From Spirochaetaceae bacterium (GTDB lineage: Bacteria > Spirochaetota > Spirochaetia > DSM-27196 > SKKC01): a stretch of DNA of 64,000 nucleotides. The translations under genes and the position numbers were made by a program. The notes under the pieces are model-generated. The model worked only from the letters and a program-made list of their open reading frames with translations. It made no database searches and was not told where the DNA came from. Shown in pieces: positions 50,104-59,706 of the stretch. The stretch is from NCBI GenBank assembly GCA_007128315.1, contig SKXQ01000019.1, positions 1 to 64,000 on the forward strand. The letters are read 5' to 3'. The first letter of the stretch is position 1. Each line of letters begins with the position of its first letter.

Positions 50104-52485
50104 TCAGGCTCTGGCCCCGCGTTCCCAGTCGGGACGGACATCCGGAAGCGGCCGGGTGGTTTCGGTCTCACCCGACAGGTTAAGTTCCTCAGACTCATGG
50201 TATATAACGAGGCTCGTACCCTCGATGACGCGATAGCACACCTGATCGCGTGTAACCTGCACGTCCAGCAATACGTCACCGATCCGGATGCGGAATCCTA
50301 CCCGGGACCACTTCCGTGGCAGTCGGGGACTGAAGCGCATCTTGCCCTTCCAGTCCCGCAATCCCCCGAATCCGAAGACCAGACTGAGCCAGCAGCCGGC
50401 CATATTCGCGAAATGTATCCCGTCCCTGACGTTCCCGTTTATATCATCCAGATCCATTCGGGCGGTTTTCATGAAATATTCGTAGGCGCGCTCAACGTAT
50501 CCGAGCTCTGAGGCAATGACGCACTGTATGCACGAGCTCAGCGAACTGTCACCGGTGTTCAGCGCATCGTAGTAGTCGAAATTCCGCCTCTTTTCGTCAC
50601 GGGTAAACTGATCGCCCTGTAAAAGCAGCGCGAGAACCACGTCCGGCTGTTTACAGACCTGATACCGGTAGATGGAAAGCGGATGATAATGTAACAGGAG
50701 CGGGTAATGACTCGGGGGTGTCCCTGGGAAGTCCCATACGGCTTTCCGGAAAAACGTATCATCCTGAGGATACAGGCCTGTCTCCTCATCACGAGCGATG
50801 AACACCGCGTCCGCAGCGGTCTTCCAGTCGGCAAGCTCCCGGTCCGTGATCCCGGTCGTTTCGACGAGTCTGCTCCAGTCTTCCGGAAAATCCCGACGAA
50901 GCATTTCACCTACCTCAAAGGCGTAGCGAAGATGATCCTGTATCATGAGATTGGTGAAAAGATTATTGTTCACAAGCGCAGTGTACTCGTTGGGGCCGGT
51001 AACAAGGTTCACACAGAACCCGCGTCCATCCACGTAGTCCCCCAGGTCGTAGTAGAACCGGGCCGTCTCGAACAACATTTCCGCTCCATACCGCTTCAGG
51101 AAGACCTCGTCTCCACTCGCCCGGACGTACTGGCGAATCGCATACATTATGTCGGCGTTAATGTGGTATTGCGCAGTCCCCGCAGGATAATAGGCACTCG
51201 CCTCCTCACCGTTGATTGTACGCCATGGATACAAGGCTCCGGGGTGTTTCAGTTCAGCAGCGCGTTCGCGGGCCTTATCCAGAATATTGTAGCGGAAGGT
51301 AAGCAGTCGCCGTGCAATAAAGGGGGTCGTATACGTGTAAAATGGCAGGGCATATATCTCGGTATCCCAGAAATAATGTCCTTCGTAACCGTCGCCCGTC
51401 AGGCCTTTTGCACCGATGTTGGTGCGCCCGTTGCGGCCCGTCGACTGCAGGACATGAAAGAGGTTAAAGCGGAGACTTTGCTGCACCCACTCATCACCAT
51501 CGACCTGAATATCACTTCCGGTCCAGAACTCTTCGAGATACATCTCCTGCTCGTCGAGTATGGCATCGACACCGGAGGAGTTCGCGCGTTCTGTTTCGCG
51601 CTCAGCCAGGCCCTCGAGTTTGTCGTTATCAGCGTCATAGCTGTGGAAGTACGCGACGAACTTCTCAAGTTCGATCGGGACTCCGGCCTCACCCTGCACC
51701 CGCCATTCGTGCCAGACCCGGCCTCCACGTGAGCGGGCTGACCCCGTGTTGAACGAACCTGTCGTCAGGCGGTTTGTCATGCGGCAGTACAGCTCGGTGC
51801 GCATCGTATTCGTCACATAGCGCTGAACGGCGTACCCGTCACCGACGCGCTTGTTTCGCAGCAGAAGCGATTCCTTCGAAATATCCTCCCCGACCCGGGG
51901 ATCGTCGGGATCCCCGCCGGAGCGGTCAAGAAGCTCAAGTGCCGAAACAATCCGTAAATAGGCATTCTGATCGGGCAGCTCGAGCGTCCACCGGTGGGCC
52001 GAAAGATGCTCCCGCAGAAAGGAGGCGACTCTGACTGTCCTGAGAATGATGCGCACACCACCTGGACTGATCCACTCGACCTCACGCTCGAGGCGTCCGA
52101 GGCGAAGGTCGAGGACGCGTTTACACAAACGGACGGTACCGGTAGTCAGGTCGAAGGGCTCATCATTCACGTAGAAGTCGATATGGGTTCCATCGGCCAC
52201 GTTCAGCATACTCTGATTGTTACGTGCGAACCCGTACGCGGACTCACCGTACTCGATCGGTGAAGATTCGTAGAAGCCGTTCAGATAGGTTCCCGGGCGG
52301 TACATGCACCGTTGTTCTTCGAAGGTACCTCGTATACCGAGATATCCGTTACCGAGAGCGAAAACGGTCTCCGACGGTCCTGCCTGCTTCGGGTCAAACT
52401 CATTTTCAACGATGCGCCAGGTATCGAGCGGAAAGCTATGAAGATTATCGTGCTCTGGTTTTTCGGTGCTCACTATCTCTCCCAC
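50104..52485 (-). CDS. Glycoside hydrolase family 65 protein (maltose/trehalose/kojibiose phosphorylase-like)
   Basis: FALGNGYLGIRGTFEE; HYFWDTEIYALPFYTYTTPFIARRLLTFRYNILDKARERA; GFCVNLVTGPNEYTALVNNNLFTN; DSSLSSCIQCVIASELGYVERAYEYF. Confidence 0.9.
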   Translation of the reverse strand: MGEIVSTEKPEHDNLHSFPLDTWRIVENEFDPKQAGPSETVFALGNGYLGIRGTFEEQRCMYRPGTYLNGFYESSPIEYGESAYGFARNNQSMLNVADGTHIDFYVNDEPFDLTTGTVRLCKRVLDLRLGRLEREVEWISPGGVRIILRTVRVASFLREHLSAHRWTLELPDQNAYLRIVSALELLDRSGGDPDDPRVGEDISKESLLLRNKRVGDGYAVQRYVTNTMRTELYCRMTNRLTTGSFNTGSARSRGGRVWHEWRVQGEAGVPIELEKFVAYFHSYDADNDKLEGLAERETERANSSGVDAILDEQEMYLEEFWTGSDIQVDGDEWVQQSLRFNLFHVLQSTGRNGRTNIGAKGLTGDGYEGHYFWDTEIYALPFYTYTTPFIARRLLTFRYNILDKARERAAELKHPGALYPWRTINGEEASAYYPAGTAQYHINADIMYAIRQYVRASGDEVFLKRYGAEMLFETARFYYDLGDYVDGRGFCVNLVTGPNEYTALVNNNLFTNLMIQDHLRYAFEVGEMLRRDFPEDWSRLVETTGITDRELADWKTAADAVFIARDEETGLYPQDDTFFRKAVWDFPGTPPSHYPLLLHYHPLSIYRYQVCKQPDVVLALLLQGDQFTRDEKRRNFDYYDALNTGDSSLSSCIQCVIASELGYVERAYEYFMKTARMDLDDINGNVRDGIHFANMAGCWLSLVFGFGGLRDWKGKMRFSPRLPRKWSRVGFRIRIGDVLLDVQVTRDQVCYRVIEGTSLVIYHESEELNLSGETETTRPLPDVRPDWERGARA

Positions 52486-52550
52486 GCCAGATCCGGGTTA
52501 CGAAAAGCATAGTGTGCATGCAGTGTTCCCGCAAGCACACACCGAGATTC

Positions 52551-53363
52551 TCAGGTTCTCAGGACCGGATCGTTCACAAAAGGATACCGTGCAAGCTCAA
52601 CACCTTCAGCTGCGAACTTCTCGTGCATTCCCATGAGGATGCCGTTTTTAGTGGCAAGAAACTGGTCTTTAGGAAACCACACGCCAAAAAGCACCTCAAC
52701 GCCGAGAGGGGTAATCTGTTTAATCACGAAGAACGGCTCCGGCTCGTCGAGGGTTACCGTCGTTTCTCGCGCGAGCTCCAGAAGCAGCTCCCGGACACGG
52801 ACCAGATCACCGTGGCGCTCAAGGGTAAACTCGAAGTCCATGCGACGTATGGGGAAGCGCGTGATGTTGGTGACTTCGGTCTTAATGAGGTTCTCATTCG
52901 GGAGACGAATGAACCTGTTGTCGAAGGTCCGAATTTTCACCGAGAGCAGATCGATGGACAGAATGGTGCCCGTGGTCGAACCGATATTAATCACATCTCC
53001 GACCGTAAACGCCTTCTCGGAAATGAGAAAAATTCCGCTTATGATGTTCGAGATGCTCGTCTGGGCTGCAAAACCGACGGCGACACCAGCTATACCGGCA
53101 GCGCCAAGAAATGCCGTCAGATTCGTACCCAGCTGCGCGAGAAGCGAGACGACAAGTATTGTCATACCCGTATACAGAATGGCCTTGCGAATGATCATTG
53201 CCGACTGCGGTGACAGGCGCTTCTCAAGCCATCGACCGACAAAGAAGACGATCAGCTTGAGTGCGAGGAATCCGAGAATGAGAACGACGATCGCCCAGAA
53301 GAACCGAGTGATATTCTCCGGTTCAAAGAAGGCTACAATCTGTTCCGGGAGTATACTGCGCAT
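52551..53363 (-). CDS. MscS-family mechanosensitive ion channel
   Basis: TNLTAFLGAAGIAGVAVGFAAQTSISNIISGIFLISEKAFTVGDVINIGSTTGTILSIDLLSVKIRTFDNRFIRLPNENLI. Confidence 0.95.
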   Translation of the reverse strand: MRSILPEQIVAFFEPENITRFFWAIVVLILGFLALKLIVFFVGRWLEKRLSPQSAMIIRKAILYTGMTILVVSLLAQLGTNLTAFLGAAGIAGVAVGFAAQTSISNIISGIFLISEKAFTVGDVINIGSTTGTILSIDLLSVKIRTFDNRFIRLPNENLIKTEVTNITRFPIRRMDFEFTLERHGDLVRVRELLLELARETTVTLDEPEPFFVIKQITPLGVEVLFGVWFPKDQFLATKNGILMGMHEKFAAEGVELARYPFVNDPVLRT

Positions 53364-53380
53364 GACTCTTCCCTCGTCTC

Positions 53381-54280
53381 TCAGTAATTGCTGATTTTGC
53401 GAAGCAGAATCAGGCCGCGACGGATAATCGTATCAGCGTCAGCACCACGAGGTCTGTTCACCAGCGCAAGCTGGAACGGTACGTACGGAGGCCGGTCCGT
53501 CACCGAAATGCTGAGTTCTTCTTCTGTGGTATAGACGGCGAGAGCGTCACTCGTCCAGAGATCCCCGATATTGACCGGAATGTGCACCTTCTTCTGTGCC
53601 ATCCGACGCTTCCTGTTGCCTCCCCCGGCGGGCACCTGTGCATCAGTAACTTCATAGATACGCAGGAGATCAGCAAACACCGCGAGCCTGCTGAAACTCA
53701 GGGGGACGTGGGCGTTATTACGGACCTCGACAGGACAGTACGCCGTTGGCACTGCCGATTCCGGGTGTACGTCGTGGGCGTGTCGGACAACCTGCTCGGG
53801 GCTCGTATAACAGAGCCGTCCGGTCATGGCACCGCCGAACCAGGTATTGGAAAAACCACGCGTCGGCACGTCAAAGAGCATCCTTTTGCCGGGCTTTCCA
53901 ACCCACGCCTGCACCCAGAGCGGCACAGCGGTAAAAAAGGTGTATGTCGCTCCTGGAGCAATATTGATCTGCTGCTGGGCGCGCACGACCAGAGGTCTGT
54001 CAGGCACCGCCGGGAGGATAGTAACGAAGTCGTCCGACGAACCGCATATGTATGTGGCCCAGGAGAGATCAGCCGTGAGTTCATCAGAGCTGATGCTTTC
54101 GTTCTGTTCCGTCGTCTCTGTTTCGGTTTCGGTTTCGGAGCAGGGCTCCGGCAGTTGCTGGAGTGCATACTGCCAGGTGGTAACAGTGCGCCTTATATAT
54201 ACGCCAAGTCGTCCGAAGGAGAAGTACTGCTCTTCTCCTATCTCAAGTTTGTGGGGCCCCCACGACGACTGTGTACCCAT
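53381..54280 (-). CDS. DUF432-like protein
   Basis: YFSFGRLGVYIRRT...PAVPDRPLVVRAQQQINIAPGATYTFFTAVPLWVQAWVGK...TRGFSNTWFGGAMTGRLCYTSPEQV; located next to mscS. Confidence 0.6.
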   Translation of the reverse strand: MGTQSSWGPHKLEIGEEQYFSFGRLGVYIRRTVTTWQYALQQLPEPCSETETETETTEQNESISSDELTADLSWATYICGSSDDFVTILPAVPDRPLVVRAQQQINIAPGATYTFFTAVPLWVQAWVGKPGKRMLFDVPTRGFSNTWFGGAMTGRLCYTSPEQVVRHAHDVHPESAVPTAYCPVEVRNNAHVPLSFSRLAVFADLLRIYEVTDAQVPAGGGNRKRRMAQKKVHIPVNIGDLWTSDALAVYTTEEELSISVTDRPPYVPFQLALVNRPRGADADTIIRRGLILLRKISNY

Positions 54281-54298
54281 TATCTGAAGAAGGATGGC

Positions 54299-54640
54299 TT
54301 ATTCAGCGGCGGTTTCGGTATCCGCTTCAACGGTAGTTTCCGGCTCGACGGTGGTCTCGGTGCTTTCGACGTCAGCCTGACTTGCTTCCACCGGGCTTGC
54401 TTCAACAGGCTTCGGCGTGTTCTGAGCTTCCTCTCTGGCTTTTGCAGCTTTCCCGGCTTTCGCCTGCCTTCGCTTCTGGTTGGTGATCGTTGCCTTGGCA
54501 GCCTTGGAAATCATTACCTTCTTTCCGTCGATCTCGTGCTCGTACATGAGCTTAACACCGGTCTTGCCGGTGATCGGGCAGGTTCCACGGCCGTGATTAA
54601 ACTGGTCGCGTATCCCCGCACCTCTGTGTGCTTTGGACAT
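54299..54640 (-). CDS. Small conserved-looking basic protein with acidic/Thr-rich tail
   Basis: MSKAHRGAGIRDQFNHGRGTCPITGKTGVKLMYEHEIDGKKVMISKAAKATITNQKRRQAKAGKAAK...; RBS-like AGGAGA upstream. Confidence 0.6.
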   Translation of the reverse strand: MSKAHRGAGIRDQFNHGRGTCPITGKTGVKLMYEHEIDGKKVMISKAAKATITNQKRRQAKAGKAAKAREEAQNTPKPVEASPVEASQADVESTETTVEPETTVEADTETAAE

Positions 54641-54725
54641 ATGATTCTCCTGAAATATGTGAAGTCGAAGAGTATAGGGAGCCCGTTCAGGAGGTCAACC
54701 CATATACGAACTGAACTTCTGATTC

Positions 54726-54755
54726 AAAAAAGCCGGGTACCCGAAGGTACCCGGC
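54726..54755 (-). terminator. Rho-independent terminator of the FlgD-Ig/OmpA gene
   Basis: Minus strand GCCGGGTACC-TTCG-GGTACCCGGC followed by TTTTTT, 37 nt past the stop. Confidence 0.9.
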
Positions 54756-54791
54756 ATCGTTTCGGCTCGATCCTTATTCTAAGCGATCTTA

Positions 54792-57677
54792 CTAGGGCCT
54801 TTCAAGCAGGAACTCGACACGTCGGTTCTGCCAGGTGTTCGCATAGTCGTCAAACGGGACGACCGGGCGATCACCACCGATAGCGCGAAGCGTCATGCGA
54901 TCGATATCGACGCCAAGAATGGCAAGGGCATCGCGTACCTGTCGCGCCCGCTGCTCACTGAGCGGCAGGAGGAAATCGCGCTGCTCAGCTCTCCGTTCGG
55001 CGGCAGTTCTGTATCGTATATGGTTCGCGTGTCCCTCAATAATGATGTCACGATCGGGAAACTGGTTCAGTATTCGGGCAAGGTTCTGCAGCGTTTCGAG
55101 ATTACCCTGCAGGCGATCGTTCAGGCGCTCGAACAGATAGCCGCTGTTCGGCTCGAACTCTATGGAGGAGATAACGATCCTCAGCCGTCCATTTTCCTGC
55201 CGGACAATGATATCTGTCAGAATCTCCAGATCTTCTACTGCCACGTTTCTTAGACTGTCCCGTACGGTGATCCGGCCTGTGTAGATCCGGGCGCTCTGAA
55301 CCATACTGCCGTCCGCAAGGGTACCATCCCAGGTCAGACGCGCCGGTGGCGTTCCGGTTCCTTCAAGGGTCCCGGCGTTGTTGCCCGCAGGATCAATCAG
55401 ATCGATCCTCCAGTCCGTGATATCCGACCATTCGTCGTTCGCGGAAATCTGCACGTTCAGATCCTGGCTCACCCCGTTGAACTCGGGTCGGAACGGGAGT
55501 GGTGTCGCCGTCACGCGCACATCGGGGGCGCTTGCATCAAGAAGAACTTCTTCCTCGGCGAAGTGCTCGACTCTGCCGCCACCGGTGTAGTTCAGCCGTA
55601 TGCCAACGCGATAGCGGCCGTCGACTATGTCGCCACCGTCGGTGCGACCGTCCCATTCGATACGGGTTGGAGGCGCACCGTCGCCCGATACCGTCCGGAC
55701 CAGATTTCCGGCGGTCGTGCGCACCAGCGCCGTCCAGGACACGAGCCCCTCGGTCTGAGCAGGGGCCACGCGTACAGGCAGGACGTCCCGGTATCCGTCC
55801 CCATTCGGGGCGAACGCTGTGTATTCGAGTGTAACGCCGATCTGAGGCGCGTCACGGTCCACAGCAACTGGACCGGCGACAGCAACGGGCTGGTTGCCGT
55901 TCCGGTAGAAGACCTGTAGCTCCGCTTCGTAGCTACCCTCGGCTACGGCGATGCCGGCGTTGTCGCGCCCGTCCCAGGAAAACTCGGTGACCACCCGCGT
56001 CGTCGTGAATGTACGCACGACCCGTCCTTCAAGCGAACGTATCGTCAGTCGCATCGACTCGACACTGTCGGTTACGGTGAGTTCCGGTCGGAAAACGACT
56101 TCGTCGTTCACACCCTGGAAATCCGGCGATACGGTATCATACTCCTGCGCCAGACCGATCGGCGTGGCACGTGTATCGAGCGTGAACGTAACTCTGTTTG
56201 ATTCACCGATATTCCCGGCAGCATCCTCACCGACAAGCCACGCGGTGTAGGTACCGTCCGGGAGGGGCGTTGCATCCAGATCGCGCCCATCCCATTCAAG
56301 CGGGAACAGGTCGGGGGTGACATTAAAGTCAGCGAAGACATCGTCAAGATCAAAACGGAACTGCTGATCTCCGAGTTGAACCCATCCGGTCCAGGACGCC
56401 TCGGTCGGCCACGTCGCGTCGATCTGCAGTGTCGGCTTCGTTTCGCCGCCAAACACGTCGTGGTCTGTCGTTACCCGTGCGGTTGGCGCAACTGAGTCTA
56501 CGCTAACCGGCGTACCGAGCGATCGCTGCGTGACCCCGTTTTCGAAGGTGACAGTCAGAATAACATGGTAGGTTCCGTCGGCGACCTGCCGGCCTGCGTC
56601 GTTCAGACCATTCCACTGAATGGTGGCAGGGGGTGCACCTTCGCCCTCGAAACGGCGAAAGACCGTCGTCTCGGTGGCGTCGTCTCGTACTTCAACATTC
56701 CAGCGGTCGATTTCAAGGATATTCTGCACCGACAGGGACAGGTCTACCCGCCGGACACGCGCACCGGGCGACGGGTTGAACGCCGGGCGGTTCGCAATAA
56801 CCACCGCGTCTCCATCTTCGGTTGCCACGCGAATACCCGTGACGGTTTCGGAAATACGGTTTCCGGGACGATCGCGACCAGTCAGCACATAGCTGTACTC
56901 ACCATCCGGTACGATTTCACCGTCGACGTCACGTCCGTCCCAGGTCCAGGTCTGAGGACGTCTGTCGTTTGCGAGGTTCTGCCGGGTCGGTGTTGCCGGG
57001 TCGTACTGTACAGGGTTCTCAAAACGCACGGTATACACCGTCTGGCCCGCCGAATTGACGATTTCGCCAACCCAGGAGACCTCTGCGCTCCCATCCTGTA
57101 CGATTTCCATGCTCTCACGACCGCCGGGCACTCCGGGGCTGAAAATGCGAACCGGTATATCCAGGCTCACGATCCCGGGCGGAGTCGTGTCCACGGTAAT
57201 GTTCTGCGGCGGAGTGCGTCGTGTCACGCCTTCATCGTCAACAACGAAAAGCTGATAGATATACTCACCGTCGGGAACAATGTTCCCGTCGTTATCGCGA
57301 CCGTCCCACTGCAGGTTCCGGATACGCTCAGGATCTATCTGTGGTACGTCACCTATATTGAAAAGATTTCCGAAAAACCCGCGCGTAGCGGTTTCTTCCT
57401 CGAGCTGCTGATACACCACGTCTCCCTCGACATTGAACACGTTCAGTTCGAAGGACCGGATCACACGGTCGGGAGCGGGTGCGATCTCGGGATCAAGCCG
57501 TAGAACCTGATGGTCTGCCTCCGCAACGCCCGGTGCGATAAACACCCTCGGCTGTCGGGGCACATTAATGACGAACTCGCCGTCTTCCTGCGCACCTCCG
57601 GCGAAAACCGGGGCTGCAATCGACAGCGCGACGAGAGCAAGTGTCAGAACTCGCAATATTTTTGATTGACCAGTCAT
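54792..57677 (-). CDS. Exported protein with about seven FlgD-Ig-like repeats and C-terminal OmpA (peptidoglycan-binding) domain
   Basis: Repeated WDGRDxDGxxVPDGxY modules; C-term IEFEPNSGYLFERLNDRLQGNLETLQNLARILNQFPDRDIIIEGHANHIRY...LSEQRARQVRDALAILGVD. Confidence 0.9.
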   Translation of the reverse strand: MTGQSKILRVLTLALVALSIAAPVFAGGAQEDGEFVINVPRQPRVFIAPGVAEADHQVLRLDPEIAPAPDRVIRSFELNVFNVEGDVVYQQLEEETATRGFFGNLFNIGDVPQIDPERIRNLQWDGRDNDGNIVPDGEYIYQLFVVDDEGVTRRTPPQNITVDTTPPGIVSLDIPVRIFSPGVPGGRESMEIVQDGSAEVSWVGEIVNSAGQTVYTVRFENPVQYDPATPTRQNLANDRRPQTWTWDGRDVDGEIVPDGEYSYVLTGRDRPGNRISETVTGIRVATEDGDAVVIANRPAFNPSPGARVRRVDLSLSVQNILEIDRWNVEVRDDATETTVFRRFEGEGAPPATIQWNGLNDAGRQVADGTYHVILTVTFENGVTQRSLGTPVSVDSVAPTARVTTDHDVFGGETKPTLQIDATWPTEASWTGWVQLGDQQFRFDLDDVFADFNVTPDLFPLEWDGRDLDATPLPDGTYTAWLVGEDAAGNIGESNRVTFTLDTRATPIGLAQEYDTVSPDFQGVNDEVVFRPELTVTDSVESMRLTIRSLEGRVVRTFTTTRVVTEFSWDGRDNAGIAVAEGSYEAELQVFYRNGNQPVAVAGPVAVDRDAPQIGVTLEYTAFAPNGDGYRDVLPVRVAPAQTEGLVSWTALVRTTAGNLVRTVSGDGAPPTRIEWDGRTDGGDIVDGRYRVGIRLNYTGGGRVEHFAEEEVLLDASAPDVRVTATPLPFRPEFNGVSQDLNVQISANDEWSDITDWRIDLIDPAGNNAGTLEGTGTPPARLTWDGTLADGSMVQSARIYTGRITVRDSLRNVAVEDLEILTDIIVRQENGRLRIVISSIEFEPNSGYLFERLNDRLQGNLETLQNLARILNQFPDRDIIIEGHANHIRYRTAAERRAEQRDFLLPLSEQRARQVRDALAILGVDIDRMTLRAIGGDRPVVPFDDYANTWQNRRVEFLLERP

Positions 57678-57883
57678 GTATCTTGTATCCTTTTGTCCGT
57701 GATAAATGCCGTCTCAGTAACGACACCGAAACTTCCCGTACGGTATCCGATTATATACCGGAGCCCGGGGTTTCCTCAAATCAGAAACAACGGGGAATAC
57801 CAGATTGTTACCACTTTCTGCAAAAATTCTCGCAAATTTGCTTTTCACACAAGTAATCGTCCGTTTTCGCGGGTATAGAACGT

Positions 57884-58543
57884 ATGATGTACATAAAAGA
57901 CATGCCGCCTGCAGACAGGCCGCGGGAACGTATTGCCACTGCCGGGGCACACGCCCTGTCGGACCGCGAGCTGGTGAGCGCGGTGCTCGGCTCCGGTATC
58001 CGGGGGAAGCGGATTGACCTGCTCGCAGACGAGGTGCTGTCCATCCTTGATCGGGTCGGCTGTGGGCTGTCCTACGATGACCTGCGCGCGGTGAGCGGTC
58101 TCGGCGAGGCGAAGTCAAGCGTCCTGTGCGCGGCGTTCGAACTCGCGCGGCGGGTGCATTCCCCATCACCCTCCCGCATACGGGTACCCGCAGACGTGCT
58201 GCCGGCGATCCGTCACTACGCCGACCGGAAGCAGGAGCACTTCCTCTCGGTGTCGCTCAACGGCGCGCACGAAATCATCGCAGTGCGGGTGGTGTCTATA
58301 GGGCTCGTGAACCGCACAATCGTTCACCCCAGAGAGGTGTTCGCCGATCCACTGACCGACAGGGCGGCCGCGGTAATCGTTGCACACAACCACCCGAGCG
58401 GTCAGGTGCAGCCGAGCATGGAGGACCGGGATGTAACGCGCAGGCTCACAGCGGCCGGCGAGACGCTGGGGCTGAAGCTGCTCGATCATGTGGTGTTCAG
58501 CGCGCTTGGCTACTACAGCTTTCTCGAGCACGGTGAGCTGTAG
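57884..58543 (+). CDS. radC: RadC-family JAB/MPN domain protein
   Basis: MPPADRPRERIATAGAHALSDRELVSAVLGSGIRGK; JAMM motif VAHNHPSGQVQPSMEDRDVTRRL. Confidence 0.93.
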   Translation: MMYIKDMPPADRPRERIATAGAHALSDRELVSAVLGSGIRGKRIDLLADEVLSILDRVGCGLSYDDLRAVSGLGEAKSSVLCAAFELARRVHSPSPSRIRVPADVLPAIRHYADRKQEHFLSVSLNGAHEIIAVRVVSIGLVNRTIVHPREVFADPLTDRAAAVIVAHNHPSGQVQPSMEDRDVTRRLTAAGETLGLKLLDHVVFSALGYYSFLEHGEL

Positions 58544-58593
58544 CACCAGGGGGGGTACAAGACATCCCATGACGTTTTGGCTATTCTGTTTCC

Positions 58594-59706
58594 GTGCTTC
58601 ACACGGGTGCGTATCTGGAAATCAGGGGAATCTCAAAGGCCTTCCGCGATGGACGTGGTAACCGGGTAACCGCGGTCGACAGGTTGTCGCTTCAGATCGA
58701 CCGGGGAGAGTTCGTCACCCTCATTGGTCCGTCCGGCTGCGGAAAGACTACGACACTCCGCATCGTTTCAGGCATGGAACACGCTGACTCCGGTGATATC
58801 CTTCTTGAAGGCAAATCGCTGGCCGGAATACCACCGCAGCAGCGGAACATGCCCATGGTCTTTCAGAGCTACGCCCTCTTCCCTCACATGACGGTATTCG
58901 ACAACATTGCGTACGGTCTGCGAACCCGCGGCATGACTGCGAACGCCATCGCTCACGATGTTGCGCTCGCATCGCAGATGGTCGACCTTGCGGGGGTTGA
59001 ACACCGCTATCCCGGTGAACTCTCCGGCGGGCAGCAGCAGCGGGTGGCCCTCGCCCGGGCGCTGGTCCTGAAGCCCCGTATCATTCTCTTTGACGAGCCC
59101 CTGTCAAATCTCGATCCCCGACTGCGTACACAGACACGACGCGCGATACGACGCGTGCAGGAGCTCCTCGGTATCACGATCCTGTACGTTACTCACGATC
59201 AGTCCGAAGCATTGAGCCTCTCGGACAGGGTTGTGATCATGAATCATGGTCGTCTGATACAGGAAGGTCACCCGAGGGACGTCTACCACACGCCTGTCTC
59301 ACCCTTCGTCGCGGACTTCATAGCAAACGCCACCTTTCTCGACGGGGTCGTTGAATCGGCAGACGACACGAGCGCAGACGTCAGGATTCTCGGGCAACTG
59401 TACCGGGTCTCGAGGGAGCAGATACAGGGAACTCCCGAAGTCGGTCAGGATCTGCTCGTTGCAGTCATTCCCGAGACAGTGTTTCTGCACACTGATACCG
59501 GCAGAGGAGAGCTGACGGGATCCGTCGAAGCGGTAGCATTCACGGGACCGCTGACGGAGTACACGGTCGGCTGCGGAGACACCTGGATCACTGCAGTACG
59601 CGCCGAACGGAACTCGACCGGCGTCCTGCATCCGCTTGAAACGGGAGATCCCGTCGCGATATCACTCGACAGCAGCACCTTCCGACTTTATCGGACGGAT
59701 CCATGA
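58594..59706 (+). CDS. ABC transporter ATP-binding protein (FbpC/PotA type)
   Basis: Walker A LIGPSGCGKTTTL; LSGGQQQRVALARAL; ILFDEPLSNLD; C-terminal TOBE-like domain. GTG start. Confidence 0.95.
   Translation: MLHTGAYLEIRGISKAFRDGRGNRVTAVDRLSLQIDRGEFVTLIGPSGCGKTTTLRIVSGMEHADSGDILLEGKSLAGIPPQQRNMPMVFQSYALFPHMTVFDNIAYGLRTRGMTANAIAHDVALASQMVDLAGVEHRYPGELSGGQQQRVALARALVLKPRIILFDEPLSNLDPRLRTQTRRAIRRVQELLGITILYVTHDQSEALSLSDRVVIMNHGRLIQEGHPRDVYHTPVSPFVADFIANATFLDGVVESADDTSADVRILGQLYRVSREQIQGTPEVGQDLLVAVIPETVFLHTDTGRGELTGSVEAVAFTGPLTEYTVGCGDTWITAVRAERNSTGVLHPLETGDPVAISLDSSTFRLYRTDP

Noticed and set aside
52224-53213. 329-aa + strand ORF and the nested 52633-53394 ORF
   Set aside because: Antisense to GH65 and MscS, both of which have clear family signatures.
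54115-54145. Hexanucleotide tract as a phase-variation repeat
   Set aside because: About three copies of a 6-nt unit; changes would stay in frame, so no on/off switching.
53582-54883. 433-aa + strand ORF
   Set aside because: Antisense to the DUF432-like gene, the small 113-aa gene and their intergenic region; crosses a strong minus-strand terminator.
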